Counted from the stretch's first letter, positions 25,179-32,718 are shown. The stretch: 64,000 nt of DNA from JAIBJN01 sp963775625 (GCA_963775625.1 CAVZJM010000016.1:124001-188000), one strand, 5' to 3'. A program made the numbers and translations. The notes: a model not told the origin generated them from the letters alone.

Positions 25179-25922
25179 ATGCGGCGGATGGCGATTCTGA
25201 TCGTTGTGGTGGTTCTCTCGGCGATGGGTGCATCTCCTGCGGCCGCTCAGCTTCCCCAGCTTCCTCTCCCCGATCTTCCCGTTCTTCAGGTTCCAGACGA
25301 TGACGAGGACGACGAGGACGACGACGACGATGACGACGACGACGATGACGATGACGATGACGGCGATGACGACGGCGATGACGATGACGGAGGCGGCAGC
25401 AGTCCACCTCCTCCGGTCGAAACGCCGAGTGGCGGCGGCGGTTCGGGCGGCGGCGGCGGTTCGGGCGGCGGCGGTTCGGGCGGCGGCGGCGGTTCGGCGG
25501 CGGTTCGCGGCGGCGGTTCGGGCGGCGGCGGCGGTTCGGGCGGCGGCGGCGGTTCGGGCGCGGGCGGGTCGGGCTCACCCGGTGCGGCAAGCGGCGATGC
25601 GGGTGCCGGTCTCGTAGCATCGCGCTCTGAAGGGTCGTCAGGAGTCGTCGCAGACGGGGCGTCCGGGGGAGTCCTGGGAGCGGGAGCCTTCGGCGAGGAC
25701 GGCTCGCAGCCACCGACTGCCACCTCGCAGCCACCGATTGCCGCTTCGCAGCCACTGATTGCCGCCTCGCAGCCACCGACTGCTAATGGAGCGCTGGTTG
25801 GCGAGGACTCGGTGGCTACTAGCCTGCTTGTGGGCGCCTTGTTCGCGCTCATGGGCCTGGGCCTGCTTGTGGGCATCGCCGGCGGTTTGAGGGCGTTTCA
25901 CGGCCGGCAAGGCTTCCCATAA
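25179..25922 (+). CDS. Secreted, membrane-anchored poly-Asp/Gly-Ser protein (paralog A)
   Basis: 247 aa. The signal peptide MRRMAILIVVVVLSAMGASPAAAQ is followed by a Pro/Leu segment (LPQLPLPDLPVLQVP), a run of about 30 almost pure Asp/Glu residues (about 44-75), a long Gly-Ser linker, a SQPP(T/I)A repeat region, then a C-terminal membrane helix (SLLVGALFALMGLGLLVGIAGGL) and a short tail RAFHGRQGFP. The layout is that of a cell-envelope stalk with a polyanionic head that could bind cations or mineral surfaces (inference). Paralog B at 30767 shares both ends but not the Asp tract. No known family. Confidence 0.65.
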   Translation: MRRMAILIVVVVLSAMGASPAAAQLPQLPLPDLPVLQVPDDDEDDEDDDDDDDDDDDDDDDGDDDGDDDDGGGSSPPPPVETPSGGGGSGGGGGSGGGGSGGGGGSAAVRGGGSGGGGGSGGGGGSGAGGSGSPGAASGDAGAGLVASRSEGSSGVVADGASGGVLGAGAFGEDGSQPPTATSQPPIAASQPLIAASQPPTANGALVGEDSVATSLLVGALFALMGLGLLVGIAGGLRAFHGRQGFP

Positions 25923-25950
25923 GGCTTGCGCTGGCCAGCGACTGAAGGCT

Positions 25951-26072
25951 GGGGTCGCAGCGTTCGCGCGCTCTGGATCGCCGAGCGGACGGGCGGGCAG
26001 GTGCCGAGGTTCGAGAAAGTCGAGCGCGAGCAGCCGGCGGACGGGGTTGTGGTCGAGGGCGACGACCTCTAG
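25951..26072 (+). pseudogene. Possible 3' remnant of a coding sequence
   Basis: The frame ending TAG at 26070-26072 reads WIAERTGGQVPRFEKVEREQ then PADGVVVEGDDL, plausible as the end of a small protein, but no start is present and a stop lies just upstream. It overlaps the convergent VOC gene's stop. Probably a fragment left by rearrangement in the island. Confidence 0.25.
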
Positions 26073-26503
26073 GCGCCGGACAGCTCTGCCGCGCGGCGCA
26101 CGACCTCGTCGTGCGGAACGTCCTCAATGTGCTGCGCCAGGCCCCATCTGTGGCCGAACGGATCGATGATTTGCCCATGACGCTCGCCCCAGAATGCGTC
26201 CTGCAAGGGCGAGTGCACCTCTGCTCCCTCTGCAAGCGCCCGCTTCCAGAGCTCGTCAACCGCGTCCGTCGTGATCGTGAGGGCTCCGTACGTGCCGCCG
26301 AGCGTCAGTGGCGAGACCGCCCCGAACTCCGGAAACTCGTCGGCGATCATCACCCGTGAGTCGCCAAAGACCAACTCGATCTGCATGAAGCGCCCGTCCG
26401 GGACTGGGATGCGGCTGCCGATGTCAGCACCAAGAGCACGTTCGTACCACTCGGCTGCACGCCCGGCGGAGCGGACGACGATGTGCGGGGTAACGCGGGT
26501 CAT
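26069..26503 (-). CDS. VOC-family (glyoxalase/PhnB-like) protein
   Basis: 144 aa starting at ATG 26503 behind GGAG. The sequence TRVTPHIVVRSAGRAAEWYERALGA starts the first beta-alpha-beta-beta-beta module; FMQIELVFGDSRVMIADEF and YGALTITTDAVDELWKRALAEGAEV lead to the second module with FWGERHGQIIDPFGHRWGLAQHIED. This matches PhnB-like VOC proteins that may act as glyoxalase, dioxygenase or antibiotic-binding proteins; the metal site is incomplete by eye. It is the first of several stand-alone single-gene units in the island. Confidence 0.85.
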   Translation of the reverse strand: MTRVTPHIVVRSAGRAAEWYERALGADIGSRIPVPDGRFMQIELVFGDSRVMIADEFPEFGAVSPLTLGGTYGALTITTDAVDELWKRALAEGAEVHSPLQDAFWGERHGQIIDPFGHRWGLAQHIEDVPHDEVVRRAAELSGA

Positions 26504-27061
26504 GTCGATCTCCTTACGTCCAGGGCTCGAGCGAGAACTCCACGATCGAAGGGAGTAGGGCAGTACGAGCCACACGAACGGTGAAACGAACCTTCCGGCG
26601 GGAATCGTCCTAACGGTGAACACAGAAGGGCGCTCCCGGCGTCCTAGCTGCACCGCGAAGCCCTAGTTGGCGCCGCGCAGCCTCCGCATTGGGAACCATG
26701 CGCGAGGTCGGCGGCCGTCTCCTGTACTCAGGGGCCGAGGCGCGGGCCGCAAGGGTGACCCTAGGACTACCCTGCACACGCCCGGCAGGGTTCGCTTCTA
26801 GGAAGAGTCAGGGTTGTGCCCTGTAGTGACAGAGGCGACATCCCCGAGAGACGCCGCTCGAATGCGCGAGTGTGCGGGAATGTCTCTTGAGCGCCGAGCG
26901 CGGGCGATGAGTTTGCGCCGCCCGAACGGTCCAAAAGACCATCGATCTCTTCGACACGGTCATGTAGCCGAGGAAGCGCTAGTTCACGATGCGCCGCTAG
27001 CCGGTCAGCTCGCACTCCGGGCGGCCAAGAACCGACCCAGTTAGCGAAGGAGGACTCAGTT
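26504..27061. other. 558-bp interval without a supported gene
   Basis: Frames here on both strands lack recognisable protein features. The interval contains a degenerate copy of the intergenic repeat (26786-26830) and, close to its right end, the strong GAAGGAGGA ribosome-binding site of the following gene. Nothing else was seen. Confidence 0.4.
26786..26830 (+). repeat. Degenerate cassette-spacer repeat (copy R4)
   Basis: TTCGCTT...GGAAGAGTCAGGG and CCTGTAGTGACAG align in order with the repeats at 27749, 28427 and 29255 but lack the central ATAAAGACAACT block. Same orientation, and again located between two single genes. Confidence 0.45.
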
Positions 27062-27709
27062 ATGTCACTCGCTCGCGTCCACAACTTCTCCATCTCGCTC
27101 GACGGCTTCGCCACCGGCGAAGGTCAGACGCGCGACGCACCGTTCGGCCACGCTGGCGAACGGCTGCACCAATGGATGTTCGCCACTCAGTGGTGGCACG
27201 AGATGGTCGGCCAGCCCGGCGGCAGCGGCGGCATCGACGACGCCTTCGCCCAGCAGCACGGTCCGGGAATCGGCGCCGAGATCATGGGTGCGAACAAGTT
27301 CGGCCATCCCGGATGGCACGAGGACCCGGAGTGGAAGGGCGCGTGGGGTCCCAACCCGCCGTTCCACACACCGACCTTCATCCTCACCCACCAGCCGCGC
27401 CCGTCCATCGAGATGGAGGGCGGCACGACGTTCCACTTCATCGACGCCTCGCCCGCCGAGGCACTCGAGACAGCCCGCGAGGCCGCCGACGGCCAGGACG
27501 TACGCATCGGCGGGGGCCCCACCATGATCCGCGACTTCCTTGCCGCCGGGCTCATCGACCACATGCACATCGTGGTCGTGCCGATCCTGCTCGGCCGAGG
27601 CGTACGCCTCTGGGGCGGACTGGAGGGCATCGAGAAGGACTACCAGGTCGAGGCCACCTCCTCGCCAAGCGGAGTCACGCATGTGACATTCACTCGTGCG
27701 GGTGTCTGA
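27062..27709 (+). CDS. RibD C-terminal/dihydrofolate reductase-like protein (1)
   Basis: 215-aa protein with an optimal GAAGGAGG ribosome-binding site. VHNFSISLDGFATGEGQ at the start and VRIGGGPTMIRDFLAAGLIDHMHIVVVPILLGRG near residue 155-190 are signatures of the RibD_C/DHFR-like family, an NADPH-binding fold. Such stand-alone proteins are abundant in actinobacteria and usually uncharacterised; they are not the folate enzyme. A second, only distantly similar member lies at 28571 in the same array. Confidence 0.88.
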   Translation: MSLARVHNFSISLDGFATGEGQTRDAPFGHAGERLHQWMFATQWWHEMVGQPGGSGGIDDAFAQQHGPGIGAEIMGANKFGHPGWHEDPEWKGAWGPNPPFHTPTFILTHQPRPSIEMEGGTTFHFIDASPAEALETAREAADGQDVRIGGGPTMIRDFLAAGLIDHMHIVVVPILLGRGVRLWGGLEGIEKDYQVEATSSPSGVTHVTFTRAGV

Positions 27710-27748
27710 ACACGACAGCTACCGAGCTATCGACGGCTCAGTTCTTGG

Positions 27749-27804
27749 CTGGGCGACCCTACCGTCGCTTGGGAGTAGTCAGGGATAAAGACAACTCTGT
27801 AGTC
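27749..27804 (+). repeat. Cassette-spacer repeat R1
   Basis: 56 bp matching R3 (29255-29313) apart from a few substitutions and short gaps; the conserved end block is GGATAAAGACAACTCTGTAG. It lies 39 bp after the RibD-like gene and before the GNAT gene. Confidence 0.7.
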
Positions 27805-27921
27805 GCCGACTCGATCCGCTGGTTCTAGTCAGACGACACGCTCGCATGCCTGAGTGTTGAGGAATCGCGTTCACGGCAGAGGAGGGCGGTTACGCTCAGA
27901 CCGCTGTTAGCCTTAACGGCC

Positions 27922-28410
27922 GTGCAGGAGGGCTCGGGACAGCTTGTCCTTCGCGAAGTCGAAGATCGTGATCTCAGCGTGCTATTCGAGCATGCGACGG
28001 ATCCCGATGCGATTCGGATGGCCGCGTTCACGTCGCCGGATTTCGATGATCGAACCGCCTTTGAGCGACGGTGGGCGCGGCTGAGAAGCGACGGCTCAAC
28101 GACGAACAGGGTCGTCGAGATCGACGGTCGAGTCGTCGGTCACATCGCGAGCTTCGACTTGGAGGGTCACCGCGAGGTCACCTATTGGATCGGCCGTGAA
28201 CATTGGGGCCGCGGCCTTGCCACTCGTGCTCTACAAGAGTTCCTGCAGGTGGAGGCAACCCGTCCTCTTTACGCTGGCGCTGCGAGCGACAACGCGGCGT
28301 CGATTCGTGTGTTGACCAAGAACGGCTTTCTTATCGTGGGCGAGGGGCGCGGGTTCGCCCATGGGCGCAACGAGGAGACGGACGAGGTCGTGCTCCGACT
28401 CGATGCATGA
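27922..28410 (+). CDS. GNAT-family N-acetyltransferase (RimJ/RimL-like)
   Basis: 162 aa, GTG start. LVLREVEDRDLSVLFEHATDPDAIRMAAF is the usual RimJ/L-type N-terminus; the acetyl-CoA loop is HWGRGLATRALQEFL (Q/RxxGxG/A pattern), and NAASIRVLTKNGFLIVGEG is motif B. Ends 16 bp before repeat R2. Likely acetylates a small amine or a protein N-terminus; the substrate is unknown. Confidence 0.85.
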   Translation: MQEGSGQLVLREVEDRDLSVLFEHATDPDAIRMAAFTSPDFDDRTAFERRWARLRSDGSTTNRVVEIDGRVVGHIASFDLEGHREVTYWIGREHWGRGLATRALQEFLQVEATRPLYAGAASDNAASIRVLTKNGFLIVGEGRGFAHGRNEETDEVVLRLDA

Positions 28411-28426
28411 CCCCAACTGCGCTCAC

Positions 28427-28485
28427 CTGGGCGAGCGTACTGTCGCTCGAGAGCCAGTCGAGGATAAAGACGACTCTGTAGTGAC
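28427..28485 (+). repeat. Cassette-spacer repeat R2
   Basis: 59 bp; begins CTGGGCGAGCGTACTGTCGC like R3 and contains GGATAAAGACGACTCTGTAG. The segment AGTCG-aggataaaga-CGACT forms a perfect 5-bp inverted repeat. It sits between a plus-strand gene and a minus-strand gene. Confidence 0.7.
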
Positions 28486-28570
28486 AGCTACAACGACGAA
28501 CTTCGCCTCACGCTCGAGGCGCTCGAACCTCAGTAGCCCTCGCAGGGCCGCCTCGCGGACCCAGCCGCGG

Positions 28571-29104
28571 TCAAGACGCCGGGAGGTAGGTGAGGAGGAC
28601 AACTCCAGAGTCGAACCGCTTCACGTCGTCGAGCTCCATCCGGACGGTTCCCCTATCGCCAAGCACGTGGACGTTTCCGTCGCCCCAGACGAGCGGGTTC
28701 AGGTAGACCTCGTACTCGTCGATCAGGCCCTTCTCAGCAAGGGCGTACGCGAACTCGCCGCTCCCGTGCATGAACAGGTCACCGTCGACCTCGTCCTTCA
28801 GCTTCGGGATCGCATCCTCTAGGTCCCCTTCGAGGAGGGTCGCGTTCCAGGCGAGATCTCCGGACAGCGCGTTGGACGCGACGTATTTCGGCAGCGCGTT
28901 GACCATGTCCGCCCACTTACCCGACTGGCTCGGCCAATATCCCGCAAGCCCTTCGTAGGTCTTGCGGCCGAGCACCAGGCCGCTGGATTTCGCCTGACGC
29001 TCGAACGAGTACTCGCCGTGGTCCCCGTCCGGCTGCACCCACTCGGCGACCGGGTCGACGACGCCGTCGATGGTGGCCTGCGTTGTCGCGATCAGCTTTC
29101 CCAT
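28571..29104 (-). CDS. RibD C-terminal/dihydrofolate reductase-like protein (2)
   Basis: 177-aa member of the RibD_C/DHFR-like family. MGKLIATTQATIDGVVDP, LVLGRKTYEGLAGYWP, NALPKYVASNAL and LFMHGSGEFAYALAEKGLIDEYEVYLNPLVWGDG follow the family's usual order. It has its own GAAGGAG ribosome-binding site. It is in the opposite orientation to the genes on its left, while the flanking repeats R2 and R3 keep one orientation. Confidence 0.9.
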   Translation of the reverse strand: MGKLIATTQATIDGVVDPVAEWVQPDGDHGEYSFERQAKSSGLVLGRKTYEGLAGYWPSQSGKWADMVNALPKYVASNALSGDLAWNATLLEGDLEDAIPKLKDEVDGDLFMHGSGEFAYALAEKGLIDEYEVYLNPLVWGDGNVHVLGDRGTVRMELDDVKRFDSGVVLLTYLPAS

Positions 29105-29254
29105 CTCGATTCTCCTTCAGTCACGGGAGCTCCTCTGAGCCCCCTCTTTCTCGTCATGACCGCACCGAGGCGCGGATCTCATCGGTCGCAGCAGAGTCCG
29201 TCCGGCCGAATCGAGCCTGAGGATCTGGAATACGAAGCGACCTAGGACCGCAAC

Positions 29255-29313
29255 CTGGGCGAGCGTACTGTCGCTTGGGAGGTAGTCAGGGATAAAGACA
29301 ACTCTGTAGTCAC
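29255..29313 (+). repeat. Cassette-spacer repeat R3
   Basis: 59 bp, the reference copy: starts CTGGGCGAGCGTACTGTCGC and ends with GGATAAAGACAACTCTGTAG-TCAC. It lies between the start of the RibD-like gene (29104) and the stop of the truncated GNAT gene (29362). Confidence 0.7.
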
Positions 29314-29361
29314 GCCGAGGACTCTCGTCTGCGCCACTGTTCGCCGGTGACGCCCGAGTCG

Positions 29362-29760
29362 TCAGGTCGAAGGTGACGACGGCTCGTCCGGAAGTAGCGA
29401 GTACACGGCCCCGTCGACCCTCCTTCCGCGAATGAGCTTGCTCGACCGAAGCGTCCCCTCGTACGCATACCCGGCCTTCTCGGCCACCCTGCACGACGCG
29501 ACGTTGTCGGGGCGAATCGAGAGCTGAAGGCGCTCGAGCTTCAACTCGCTGAACGCCCACGCAGACAGAGCCCTCACGGCCGCGCTCGCGAAGCCGCGAC
29601 CACGCGCCGCCGGAGCCACCACGTACGCAATCTCGCCGATTCCGACCTCTCCCGCTTCGGGCGTGCGGAGAAAAAGCACGATCTCACCGAGGTAGCTGCC
29701 GTTCTCATCGTCGGCGATCGCGAGGCGCAGGACGTGCAGGCGATCAAGCGGGTCGGAGAC
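29362..29760 (-). pseudogene. 5'-truncated GNAT acetyltransferase
   Basis: The minus-strand frame reads LRLAIADDENGSYLGEIVLF, then IGEIAYVVAPAARGRGFASAAVRAL (acetyl-CoA loop) and PDNVASCRVAEKAGYAYEGTLR (motif B), which is a RimJ-like GNAT from beta2 onward. The first about 50 residues and any ATG/GTG before 29679 are missing where the TPR gene begins head-to-head. Only a 105-aa product from GTG 29679 could be made, lacking the substrate-binding N-terminus. Confidence 0.65.
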
Positions 29761-30411
29761 GAAGACGCCGACTTCCGCCTCCCGTCCTACAGCCTTGCTG
29801 GGTTGATGATGCTTGGGACGGAGCCGCGGGAAGCCGAACGCCTCCTCGACGAGGCGTTCGCCACCGGGCGCGATCCCTCGACGGACAAGTTCGTCTCGAC
29901 CTACCTTCAGACGAGGCTCGAGCTCCCGATCGCCAAAGGCGTGACCGCCGAGCTACCCGTCAACCGCGACGCCGTCGGCCTGGCCCTCGCCGAGTTGAAA
30001 CAGGAGCACGATGACCTCGCCGGCGCGATCGATGTCGTCGAGCAGCTCGAGCCGAACACCTACACCGCCATCTCTCTTGCAGAGCTGTACGCGGAGACGG
30101 ATCGCTGGGACGAGGTGATCGAGCTAACTGAGGGGATGAAGAACGAGGATGATGCTTCCGCACTCCTGTGCGTGTTCCGTGGTCAGGCCCTTCGCGAGCA
30201 GGCCTTCAACGAAGCCGCCCACGAGGCATTCAAAGAGGCCCTGCGCTCGCGGTCGCGTGCGGCGCCGATCCGTCATCTTGCTCTCGCCGAGCGTGCTAAG
30301 AACTACCTCGCCCAGGGCAAGAAGGCGATGGCCCGGAAGGACCTGGAGCGAATCCTCGCCGAAGACTCGGCCTACGAGGGTGTTCGAGAGCGGCTAGCCG
30401 AGCTGGCGTAA
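29734..30411 (+). CDS. TPR-repeat protein, probably missing its N-terminus
   Basis: 225 aa from GTG 29734. Helical TPR pairs are clear: DDLAGAIDVVEQLEPNTYTAISLAELYAETDRWDEVIELTEG, ALLCVFRGQALREQAFNEAAHEAFKEALRS, HLALAERAKNYLAQGKKAMARKDLERILAEDSAY. It resembles, from memory, the C-terminal part of larger actinobacterial membrane proteins with TPR tails, so the N-terminal part may have been lost at the junction with the truncated GNAT gene. No ribosome-binding site stands out before 29734. Confidence 0.6.
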   Translation: MQAIKRVGDEDADFRLPSYSLAGLMMLGTEPREAERLLDEAFATGRDPSTDKFVSTYLQTRLELPIAKGVTAELPVNRDAVGLALAELKQEHDDLAGAIDVVEQLEPNTYTAISLAELYAETDRWDEVIELTEGMKNEDDASALLCVFRGQALREQAFNEAAHEAFKEALRSRSRAAPIRHLALAERAKNYLAQGKKAMARKDLERILAEDSAYEGVRERLAELA

Positions 30412-30447
30412 CTTCAGGCCTACTCCTTGGCCATATGGTGGGTAGTG

Positions 30448-30461
30448 CGAACATACGTTCG
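30448..30461. promoter_or_regulatory. LexA box (SOS operator)
   Basis: CGAACATACGTTCG is a perfect match to the Gram-positive/actinobacterial LexA consensus CGAAC-N4-GTTCG and ends three bases before an ATG. A 14-base palindrome of this exact form is unlikely by chance at a gene start. Confidence 0.75.
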
Positions 30462-30463
30462 TA

Positions 30464-30667
30464 ATGACTGCACAGGGTTCCTCCTACGCTCGCTTCCGCC
30501 GCGCCCTCGACTCGCGGAACGCGACCGTCGCGCTGGCCACGGCGACCGAGCTCAACTTCGTCAGCCTCCCGGACGCGCTCGAGCTCGTCCTGCTCCTGGT
30601 CGACGACCCGCGGAGGTTCCGGCGGGCGGCGCTGCGCTGGCACGCCCGCTACTGCGCGAGGTTCTGA
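30464..30667 (+). CDS. Small putative SOS-regulated protein (67 aa)
   Basis: The 67-aa product SYARFRRALDSRNATVALATATELNFVSLPDALELVLLLVDDPRRFRRAALRWHARYCARF looks like a compact all-helical domain; similar short proteins are familiar in actinobacteria, with no assigned function. The LexA box lies immediately upstream, overlapping where the ribosome-binding site or promoter should be, so transcription may be leaderless and repressed until DNA damage. In an integrative element this could tie to SOS-induced excision (inference). Confidence 0.65.
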   Translation: MTAQGSSYARFRRALDSRNATVALATATELNFVSLPDALELVLLLVDDPRRFRRAALRWHARYCARF

Positions 30668-30679
30668 TGTCGGGTTCCA

Positions 30680-30766
30680 GGAAGCGGGTGACGTTTGCCA
30701 CGGCGAAGAGCTGGAAAAGATTGAGACGGCGCGCAACAATAGAACTAACTGACTTAGGGGGTCAGC
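30680..30766 (+). promoter_or_regulatory. Conserved leader with RBS-enclosing hairpin (copy B)
   Basis: Matches the leader at 25091-25178, with CCACGGCGAAGA, TTGAGA and the terminal hairpin CTGAC (30749-30753)/GTCAG (30761-30765) holding AGGGG in its loop directly before the ATG. Confidence 0.6.
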
Positions 30767-31486
30767 ATGCGGCTAATTGCGGTTCTGATCGTTCTAGTGG
30801 GTCTCTCTGCGGTGGGCGCATCTCCTGCGGCAGCACAGCTCCCCGACGTGCCTCTCCCTGATCTCCCCGTTCCCGAGGTTCCGGGCGTGGACCTGCCCCC
30901 GCTTCCCGGCGATGACGGAGGCGGCGGCAGCGGCGGCGGCGGCGGGGGAGGCAGTCCACTTCCTCCGCTCGAAACCCCGAGTGTTGGCGGCGGCTCCGGC
31001 TCCGGCTCGGGCTCGGGCGGTGGCGGTTCGGGCGGCGGCTCTGGCGGTGGCGGCTCGGGTGGCGGCGGCTCGGCCGGCTCCAGCGGCGACGGTGGCGGCT
31101 CGGGCGGCGGCGCGGGGTCTGGATCGGATTCTTGTACCTGCGCGGCACCTGCGAGCGGGTTCGCGTCCGCCGCGAACTACGACAATTGCGTCGCGGAGGA
31201 CGGCGCACCCGGTGCGGCAGGCGACGATGCGGGGGCCGGTCTCGCGGCATCCCGCTCTGACGGCTCGTCAGGCGGCGACGCGAACGGCACGGGCGGAGGA
31301 GTCATTAGCGCGGGAGCCTTCGGCGAGGACACCTCGCAGCCACCGGCTGCCGATGGAGCCCTGCTCGTCGAGGACTCGGCGGCTGGCTTGCTTGTGGGCG
31401 CCGTGCTCGCGCTCATCGGTCTGGGCCTGCTTGCGGGCATCGGCGGCGGTTTGAGGGCGCTCCACGGCCGACAAGGCTTCCCATAA
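30767..31486 (+). CDS. Secreted, membrane-anchored Gly-Ser protein (paralog B)
   Basis: 239 aa. Signal peptide RLIAVLIVLVGLSAVGASPAAAQ; a Pro-rich segment (LPDVPLPDLPVPEVPGVDLPPL); a long Gly-Ser linker; a small central domain with two close cysteines (DSCTCAAPASGFASAANYDNC) absent from paralog A; a membrane helix (GLLVGAVLALIGLGLLAGIGGGL) and the same tail RALHGRQGFP. It shares leader, signal peptide, C-terminus and about 30 bp after the stop with the gene at 25179. Probably an envelope-anchored stalk; function unknown. Confidence 0.65.
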   Translation: MRLIAVLIVLVGLSAVGASPAAAQLPDVPLPDLPVPEVPGVDLPPLPGDDGGGGSGGGGGGGSPLPPLETPSVGGGSGSGSGSGGGGSGGGSGGGGSGGGGSAGSSGDGGGSGGGAGSGSDSCTCAAPASGFASAANYDNCVAEDGAPGAAGDDAGAGLAASRSDGSSGGDANGTGGGVISAGAFGEDTSQPPAADGALLVEDSAAGLLVGAVLALIGLGLLAGIGGGLRALHGRQGFP

Positions 31487-31644
31487 GGCTGGCGCTGGCC
31501 AGCGACCCGAAGGGTGATTGGGGGGCACATCGGCGCGGGCTCGAGCGGGCCGAGCAAGGTGCTGCGGTGGGGACGTTGAAGGGCGTCAGCCCACCGCTGG
31601 GGTGACGCCCAAGCGGGCGCCACCCCCGTTCGGCTGTGTTCGCC

Positions 31645-32148
31645 TCAGTGGATGATCTTGAACGTCAGCTGAGACTCCGTCTCGCTCACGTCGACGACCG
31701 TGAGCACGCCGTGGGCGGTCTTGTACCGTCCGGTACCGCCCGTGATCGCGAAGTGCTGTGTCGGCTCACCTTCTTCGTCGCCGGTAAGGGTGGCGAGCCC
31801 CTGGATCGTGATTTGGCCCTTCGGCAGCTGCGCAGTGCCGACGCAATGCAGCGTCCCGCCCACGGGCTCTAGGCGCATGAGCGTACAAACGACGCCGGCG
31901 ATGCCCACCTTCTCACCCCGGCGGAAGAGGTCCTGGGTGAAGGCGAGCTGGTCGCCGAGGCTGTCTCCCGGCTCGCCAAGGTCGGAAACGCTCTCCTCGA
32001 CAAAAATCCCGGTAACGCGGATGACCTCCACCGACCTCTTGCCCCGATCCCCTGAGTTGCCGCTCGAGGATGAGGTGGATGCGACCGTGATGCTCGCCAC
32101 CGCGAGCAGAAAGACGACGACCGCGCCCAGTCTGAACTTGTTCCGCAT
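31645..32148 (-). CDS. Secreted AOC-barrel-like protein (paralog 1)
   Basis: 167 aa with an N-terminal signal peptide (RLGAVVVFLLAVASITVAS). The mature part, VIRVTGIFVEESVSDLGEPGDSLGDQLAFTQDLF, then GIAGVVCTLMRLE, LHCVGTAQLPKGQITIQGLATL and FAITGGTGRYKTAHGVLTV, follows the eight-stranded allene oxide cyclase/dirigent-like barrel pattern. Bacterial members are usually uncharacterised exported proteins. It has a good GGGAGGGAG ribosome-binding site and forms a tandem pair with its close paralog, 81 bp away. Confidence 0.72.
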   Translation of the reverse strand: MRNKFRLGAVVVFLLAVASITVASTSSSSGNSGDRGKRSVEVIRVTGIFVEESVSDLGEPGDSLGDQLAFTQDLFRRGEKVGIAGVVCTLMRLEPVGGTLHCVGTAQLPKGQITIQGLATLTGDEEGEPTQHFAITGGTGRYKTAHGVLTVVDVSETESQLTFKIIH

Positions 32149-32229
32149 GGCGCTCCCTCCCTAGGTCAACTCGGGCAAGGGTGCCGCCGGGACAGACGCC
32201 ACCCTTGCCTTCCACTCCTCCCTGTCGTT

Positions 32230-32718
32230 TCAGTGGATGATCTTGAACGTGAGCTGAGACTCGGTCTCGCTCACCTCGACCACCTTCAACTCTCCGTGTG
32301 CCTCCTTGTACTTCCCCGTCCCGCCTGTGATCGCCAGCCGGAACGGCTCGCCTTCGGTTTCTTCGGAGAACGTCAGAAGCCCTTGAACCGTGATCTGCCC
32401 CTTTGGAAATTCTGCCGTGGCGACGCACTGCGCCGTCGCGGACACCATCGGCTCCAACTGCACGAGCGTGCAGACGACGCCGTCGATGCCGACCTTCTCA
32501 CCGGCGCGGAAAAGGTCACTCGAGGTGACGAACTGGTCTCCCAGGCTCTCTCCCGGCTCGCCCAGGTCGATCTCGGCCTCCTGCACGATGATCTCGGTGA
32601 CGCGGATGACCTCGACGTCATCGTCGTCCCTGTCACGCGGGCCGGATGCGGATGCGCCCGTGCCCAGCAGCGCGAACAGCAAGACGGCGACCGCCCCGAA
32701 TCTCAGCTTCCGTGTCAT
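32230..32718 (-). CDS. Secreted AOC-barrel-like protein (paralog 2)
   Basis: 162 aa; signal peptide RFGAVAVLLFALLGTGASA, then an acidic DRDDDD spacer. The barrel part (VIRVTEIIVQEAEIDLGEPG, GIDGVVCTLVQLE, TAEFPKGQITVQGLLTF, LAITGGTGKYKEAHGEL) is clearly homologous to the gene at 31645, and both end in the identical SETESQLTFKIIH. Two cysteines (VVCTL and AQCVA) are conserved between the paralogs and could form a disulfide. A recent local duplication is likely. Confidence 0.72.
   Translation of the reverse strand: MTRKLRFGAVAVLLFALLGTGASASGPRDRDDDDVEVIRVTEIIVQEAEIDLGEPGESLGDQFVTSSDLFRAGEKVGIDGVVCTLVQLEPMVSATAQCVATAEFPKGQITVQGLLTFSEETEGEPFRLAITGGTGKYKEAHGELKVVEVSETESQLTFKIIH

Noticed and set aside
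25430..25570. Short tandem DNA repeats that could suggest a CRISPR array or satellite
   Set aside because: They encode a Gly-Ser linker in frame with a signal peptide and membrane anchor, and have no spacer structure. No cas genes are present.
26767..27114. Minus-strand frame of 115 aa before the first RibD-like gene
   Set aside because: Composition and sequence show no domain. Its first part is antisense to the RibD-like gene start and its ribosome-binding site.
27749..29313. Classical integron attC sites
   Set aside because: The repeats lack convincing RYYYAAC and GTTRRRY boxes at consistent positions, and no IntI gene is present. Kept as a cassette-like array of unknown mechanism instead.
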